NCBI GenBank assembly: GCA_003650865.1
Contig: QMSN01000036.1
Location: 1-8,603, forward strand
Origin: Thermoprotei archaeon
Lineage (GTDB): Archaea > Thermoproteota > Methanomethylicia > Nezhaarchaeales > WYZ-LMO8
Length of the DNA stretch: 8,603 nt
Direction: 5' to 3'
Positions 6,099-8,603 of the stretch are shown here, piece after piece; position 1 is the first letter of the stretch, and the number at the start of each line of letters is the position of its first letter. Position numbers and translations under genes: made by a program. The notes under the pieces were generated by a model. It searched no databases and was not told the origin of the DNA. It saw only the letters and a program-made list of their open reading frames with translations.

Positions 6099-6158
6099 GG
6101 ACTCAGTGTGAGACGGTTAGCTCATCAAGCTCGCCCGGATTGGTAGTCATCATCGCCT
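6099..6158 (-). ncRNA. Candidate C/D box sRNA (2'-O-methylation guide)
   Basis: On the minus strand the order is box C ATGATGA (6153-6147), an 18-nt guide region, box C' TTGATGA (6128-6122), a 15-nt guide region, and box D CTGA (6106-6103). Box C and D match consensus exactly and C' differs at one position. D' is degenerate; GCGA (6134-6131) would leave a 12-nt first guide and a two-base gap to C'. Total length of about 55-60 nt is normal for archaeal C/D sRNAs, which bind L7Ae, Nop5 and fibrillarin to methylate rRNA or tRNA. The terminal stem is weak, as often in archaea. A TATA box, CTTTATAG on this strand (6188-6181), predicts transcription starting about 6 nt before box C. The RNA sits in a 171-bp gap that carries no protein gene. 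Confidence 0.55.
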
Positions 6159-6180
6159 GAAGACACCTAGGCTTAGTGCC

Positions 6181-6188
6181 CTATAAAG
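6181..6188. promoter_or_regulatory. TATA element shared by the four-CBS gene and the sRNA
   Basis: The plus strand reads CTATAAAG, predicting a start near 6211 just before the AAAGGAG site (6215-6221) of the CBS gene. The minus strand reads CTTTATAG, close to the archaeal YTTAWA-type box, predicting a start near 6159 just before box C. Each direction has a correctly spaced product, so it may act both ways. Confidence 0.45.
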
Positions 6189-6226
6189 CTACTGGTCACT
6201 GAGAAGGTTTAAGCAAAGGAGTAGCT

Positions 6227-7069
6227 ATGTTATATTTGGGGGCTTCTCTTTTGGGTAAAACCTTGATGGACGAATTCCCCAGTATAGTCGACATAGCCTA
6301 TAGGGAGTTTAAGAAGCGTAGAAGGGTTATGGACATAATGTCTAGGGATATAGTGTACGTGCACAAGTCGACTAAGGTTATTGACGCCGCGAAGATCATG
6401 GGTGAGAGGCATATAGGTAGCGTGGTCGTTAGAGGTGACGTGGACTACATAGGCATATTCAGCGAGAGAGACCTCCTGTCAAGGGTTATATGTCCAGGGT
6501 TGGATGTGTGGAATGTTGAAGTTGAGAGGGTTATGTCCCCTAGACCTCTGACTATAGACGCCTCGGCTTCGATAAAGGAGGGGGCGAGGGCCCTCATCAA
6601 GGGTAAGGGTAGGCTAATAGTCCTCGACAAGGGCTTCCCCGTGGGCTTCCTCTCAACATCAGACCTTGTCAAGGCGTTACCCGGGATGGAGGAGTCTGAG
6701 CTTAAAGTGAGGAAGTTCATGACTAAGAGTGTTGTGACGTTGCCCCCAGAAGCCGATGTCGCTGAGGCGGCTAAGGTCATGTGCACCAAGAGGATAGGCA
6801 GTGTACTCGTAGACTCAGGTCAAGGGCCATACGCCATCTTTACTGAGAGAGACCTGCTCTCAAAGGTTGTCGCAAGGGGTTTGCCCTTCGAGGCTCCCAT
6901 TGAGCTCTACGCCTCAAAGCCCCTCGTAACCATAAATGCGGATGCGAGCATACACGAGGCAGCCTTGACCATGGCCATGAAGCACATAAGGAGGCTCCCA
7001 GTAACGGAAGAAGATAGAATTGTGGGGATAATAACCGCGAGGGACCTAGTCGAGGCCTACGCCAAGTAG
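6227..7069 (+). CDS. Protein with four CBS domains (two Bateman modules)
   Basis: A 280-residue protein made almost wholly of four CBS domains at about 34-87, 101-152, 162-215 and 226-279. Repeats of the form VMDIMSRDIVYV / RVMSPRPLTI / KFMTKSVVTL / LYASKPLVTI start each one. GIFSERDLLSRV and AIFTERDLLSKV, in CBS1 and CBS3, carry the S/T-x-x-D nucleotide-ribose-binding pattern; CBS4 has GIITARDLV. CBS pairs usually bind AMP, ATP, SAM or similar nucleotides as energy or metabolite sensors. There is no attached enzyme, transporter or DNA-binding domain, so it is likely to regulate a partner in trans. The first 33 residues are an extra, partly basic helix (REFKKRRR). CBS2 is the most diverged. 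ATG 6227 is supported by AAAGGAG five bases upstream. The stop is 27 bases from that of the convergent cupin gene. Confidence 0.92.
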   Translation: MLYLGASLLGKTLMDEFPSIVDIAYREFKKRRRVMDIMSRDIVYVHKSTKVIDAAKIMGERHIGSVVVRGDVDYIGIFSERDLLSRVICPGLDVWNVEVERVMSPRPLTIDASASIKEGARALIKGKGRLIVLDKGFPVGFLSTSDLVKALPGMEESELKVRKFMTKSVVTLPPEADVAEAAKVMCTKRIGSVLVDSGQGPYAIFTERDLLSKVVARGLPFEAPIELYASKPLVTINADASIHEAALTMAMKHIRRLPVTEEDRIVGIITARDLVEAYAK

Positions 7070-7096
7070 CCGCGTAGACACCTCACTTCTTTACCT

Positions 7097-7441
7097 TCAC
7101 TTCCTCGAGGGCTCTAAGAACTCCTTTTTGGGCGGTGTGAACACATCCACTACTAGCGCTTTCTGAGAGCCGACGACCCTACCTCCATGAGGCTCATTGG
7201 GCTCAAAGTGGTACCACGAGCCCTCCTTAAGCACTCTACGCGTAGTGTCTGTGTAGATCTCAACCTCACCTTTAACTATGAAGCCAGCTTGCTCCTCGGG
7301 GTGTTGATGTAGCGGCACCTCTGCTCCAGGGTCTAAGTCGTAAATCACGAACATCAGGTTGCCCGAGCTGAACACCTTCCTGCGCACCTTCTCATCAACT
7401 ACAACCCACTCGGTATCTCCAGGCTCTATGATCACGACCAA
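7097..7441 (-). CDS. Small cupin-domain protein
   Basis: A 114-residue single cupin (121 if started at GTG 7462). The first cupin motif is PGAEVPLHQHPEEQAGFIVKG and the second is GSWYHFEPNEPHGG. Likely metal ligands are H45, H47, Q51 and H85 in the 114-residue numbering. The HxHPxEQxG form of motif 1 is seen in KdgF-like and related sugar-acid cupins, which hints at a sugar-derived substrate but does not prove it. TTG 7441 is preferred because AGGGGGTG (7456-7449) stands seven bases upstream; the GTG at 7462 has no such site and would add a Cys-rich lead (CRGC). It follows the flavin oxidoreductase on the same strand with a 46-base gap, so the two are probably co-transcribed and may act on one pathway. 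Confidence 0.85.
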   Translation of the reverse strand: MVVIIEPGDTEWVVVDEKVRRKVFSSGNLMFVIYDLDPGAEVPLHQHPEEQAGFIVKGEVEIYTDTTRRVLKEGSWYHFEPNEPHGGRVVGSQKALVVDVFTPPKKEFLEPSRK

Positions 7442-7448
7442 GTCTAGG

Positions 7449-7456
7449 CACCCCCT
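7449..7456 (-). promoter_or_regulatory. Ribosome binding site deciding the cupin start
   Basis: AGGGGGTG on the minus strand ends seven bases before TTG 7441. It is the strongest ribosome-binding match near this gene and lies downstream of the longer GTG start at 7462. Confidence 0.5.
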
Positions 7457-7487
7457 ACACACTGTTGCGAGTAGGCTTTAAGCTGTT

Positions 7488-8603
7488 CTACCCCACGAAG
7501 TACTCCTCTATCTTAGTGGAGCAGGCCAAGGCCAACGCCATTATGGTCAGTATGGGAGGCATGCCTAAGGGTGGTTTGAGCAGGCTCGAATCCGCTACGA
7601 AGACTCCTTCACAACCCTTAACCTGCATGTCCCTATCGACAACCCTGCCTAGAGCCGCTGTACCCCCTGGATGAGCTCCTCTAATCCTCGTCGTTGTTAT
7701 GGTGTTCTCCTCAACACCACACGTAGAGAGGAGCTCCTTAGCCTCCTCAACCCCCCTCTCAAGGATAGATCTATCCCGCTTAGAGAGCTTGGCCACAACA
7801 CCCCCGCGCTCATCTACGTGTCCAGCACCTTCGTCGGCCACTTTGACCATGATCCCAACTATGTCGCTTGGTCCAGCTCCAGGAAATCTCTCGGCGATAG
7901 CTTTGTACAGTGCTTGAGAGAAGTGGGGGGACAACATGTAGCCCTCCCTCTCCACGTAGAGGGACATGCTGACGTCGTTGTTTAGACTTGAAGACTTGAG
8001 GAGGCCTCCTACTGTCACGAAGGGATCCACGAAGAGGCCTTCGCCAACACCTTCAGGAGGGGACTTCAAGGTGCGTATCAGGTTAGGTGTTTCAACGGCT
8101 CCGCAGGCTATGACGACAACTCTACCCTTAATGTTGTACCTAGAGCCCTTCCACAAGCCCTCAACTTTGAAGCCCTCACGTGCACATGTAATGCTTTTAG
8201 CATCAAAGCCCTCCAGCACCGTTAACCCTTGATACCTAGCCTCTCCAACAAGTTTTGATGCATCCCACTTAACCGAAAATTTACATCCAAGAGAGCACAT
8301 GCCGCACTTGACGCACTTGCCGTAATCTATGTGTTTCAACATGAGCTTAGGCTCTAAGCCTCGCTTTAAGCATGCCTCAGCGAAGGCCTTTGACCCCCTT
8401 GAAAGTGATTCCAGAGTTGGCCTCTGCGGGTTTAAGAGTTTTAGGGCAAACTCCACTACATCACGACCAACCCCCAGCCACCTTAATAGGTCGTCGAGGG
8501 CGCTGGGCTGCACGACGTTGCCCAAGGACACAACAGTTGAGCCACCTAGGCATGTAGCCCTCATGACCTCGACGTCACCGGGTATGTTGGAGTAAGGAGG
8601 GGG
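7488..8603 (-). CDS. GMC-type FAD oxidoreductase with four-Cys cluster motif (N-terminus missing)
   Basis: 371 residues are visible. The frame runs open through the right edge, so the N-terminal FAD-binding GxGxxG region lies outside; the ATG at 8564 is internal. From the edge, CLGGSTVVSLGNVV matches the GMC flavin motif, VVVIACGAVETPNL the second GMC signature, and HPGGTAALG (His at visible residue 311) with VFVADSSLL and GMPPILTIMALA the C-terminal catalytic domain. The usual Asn of the late NP pair is replaced by Pro. A CVKCGMCSLGCK motif (Cys at 97, 100, 103 and 107) has CxxCxxCxxxC spacing and could hold a 4Fe-4S cluster, suggesting electron transfer to a carrier rather than to oxygen (inference). 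GMC enzymes oxidise alcohols and sugars; long-chain alcohol oxidase-like members carry similar cysteines. The cupin follows on the same strand. Confidence 0.9.
   Translation of the reverse strand, partial: PPPYSNIPGDVEVMRATCLGGSTVVSLGNVVQPSALDDLLRWLGVGRDVVEFALKLLNPQRPTLESLSRGSKAFAEACLKRGLEPKLMLKHIDYGKCVKCGMCSLGCKFSVKWDASKLVGEARYQGLTVLEGFDAKSITCAREGFKVEGLWKGSRYNIKGRVVVIACGAVETPNLIRTLKSPPEGVGEGLFVDPFVTVGGLLKSSSLNNDVSMSLYVEREGYMLSPHFSQALYKAIAERFPGAGPSDIVGIMVKVADEGAGHVDERGGVVAKLSKRDRSILERGVEEAKELLSTCGVEENTITTTRIRGAHPGGTAALGRVVDRDMQVKGCEGVFVADSSLLKPPLGMPPILTIMALALACSTKIEEYFVG

Noticed and set aside
6111..6150. Plus-strand segment with tRNA-like wording (GGTTAGCTC, CCCGGATTGGTAG)
   Set aside because: No cloverleaf, acceptor stem or T-loop can be formed; the minus-strand C/D box pattern explains it.
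7671..7985. Plus-strand 104-residue frame inside the GMC gene
   Set aside because: Antisense shadow of a gene with clear GMC motifs; no start signal or protein-like pattern of its own.

Overview
The window looks archaeal, most likely from the Thermoproteota/TACK side, although the lineage cannot be fixed from sequence alone. The evidence is a PAC2-family proteasome-assembly-type protein, TATA-box promoters about 25 nt upstream of apparently leaderless starts, GGTG/GGAGG ribosome-binding sites, many GTG and TTG start codons, a candidate C/D box sRNA, and small soluble families (GYD, four-CBS, single-domain cupin) typical of archaea. Roughly 90% is coding. I see no tRNA, rRNA, CRISPR array, insertion sequence or integrase.

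Layout. Positions 1-69 hold the last 22 codons of an unidentified plus-strand gene. A leaderless-type LysR regulator follows (134-1111). Next is a plus-strand cluster: a membrane-anchored, single-HKD phospholipase D-like protein with a coiled-coil stalk (1223-2215), a 104-residue protein of unknown family (2301-2615), and a membrane-anchored alpha/beta hydrolase (2678-3637). Converging on it is a minus-strand group: a 35-residue single-span membrane protein (5647-5540), a PAC2 protein (5490-4708) and a cation diffusion facilitator transporter with a very basic tail (4622-3645). On the plus strand a GYD-domain protein (5759-6055) ends at an oligo-T terminator. It is followed by a minus-strand candidate C/D box guide RNA (about 6158-6099) and a four-CBS-domain protein (6227-7069), which share one TATA element between them. 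The right end is a minus-strand pair: a GMC-type flavin oxidoreductase with a four-cysteine cluster motif, cut by the window edge (8603-7488), and a small cupin (7441-7097).

How the genes may fit together. The PLD-like/unknown/hydrolase cluster probably makes two enzymes tethered outside the membrane, which suggests envelope or extracellular substrate processing (inference). The GMC oxidoreductase and cupin are probably co-transcribed and may act on a sugar- or alcohol-like substrate (inference). The LysR, CBS, GYD, PAC2 and CDF genes look like independent housekeeping or regulatory genes. The features least likely to be in a standard annotation are the C/D box sRNA with its shared promoter and the 35-residue membrane protein with its own TATA box.
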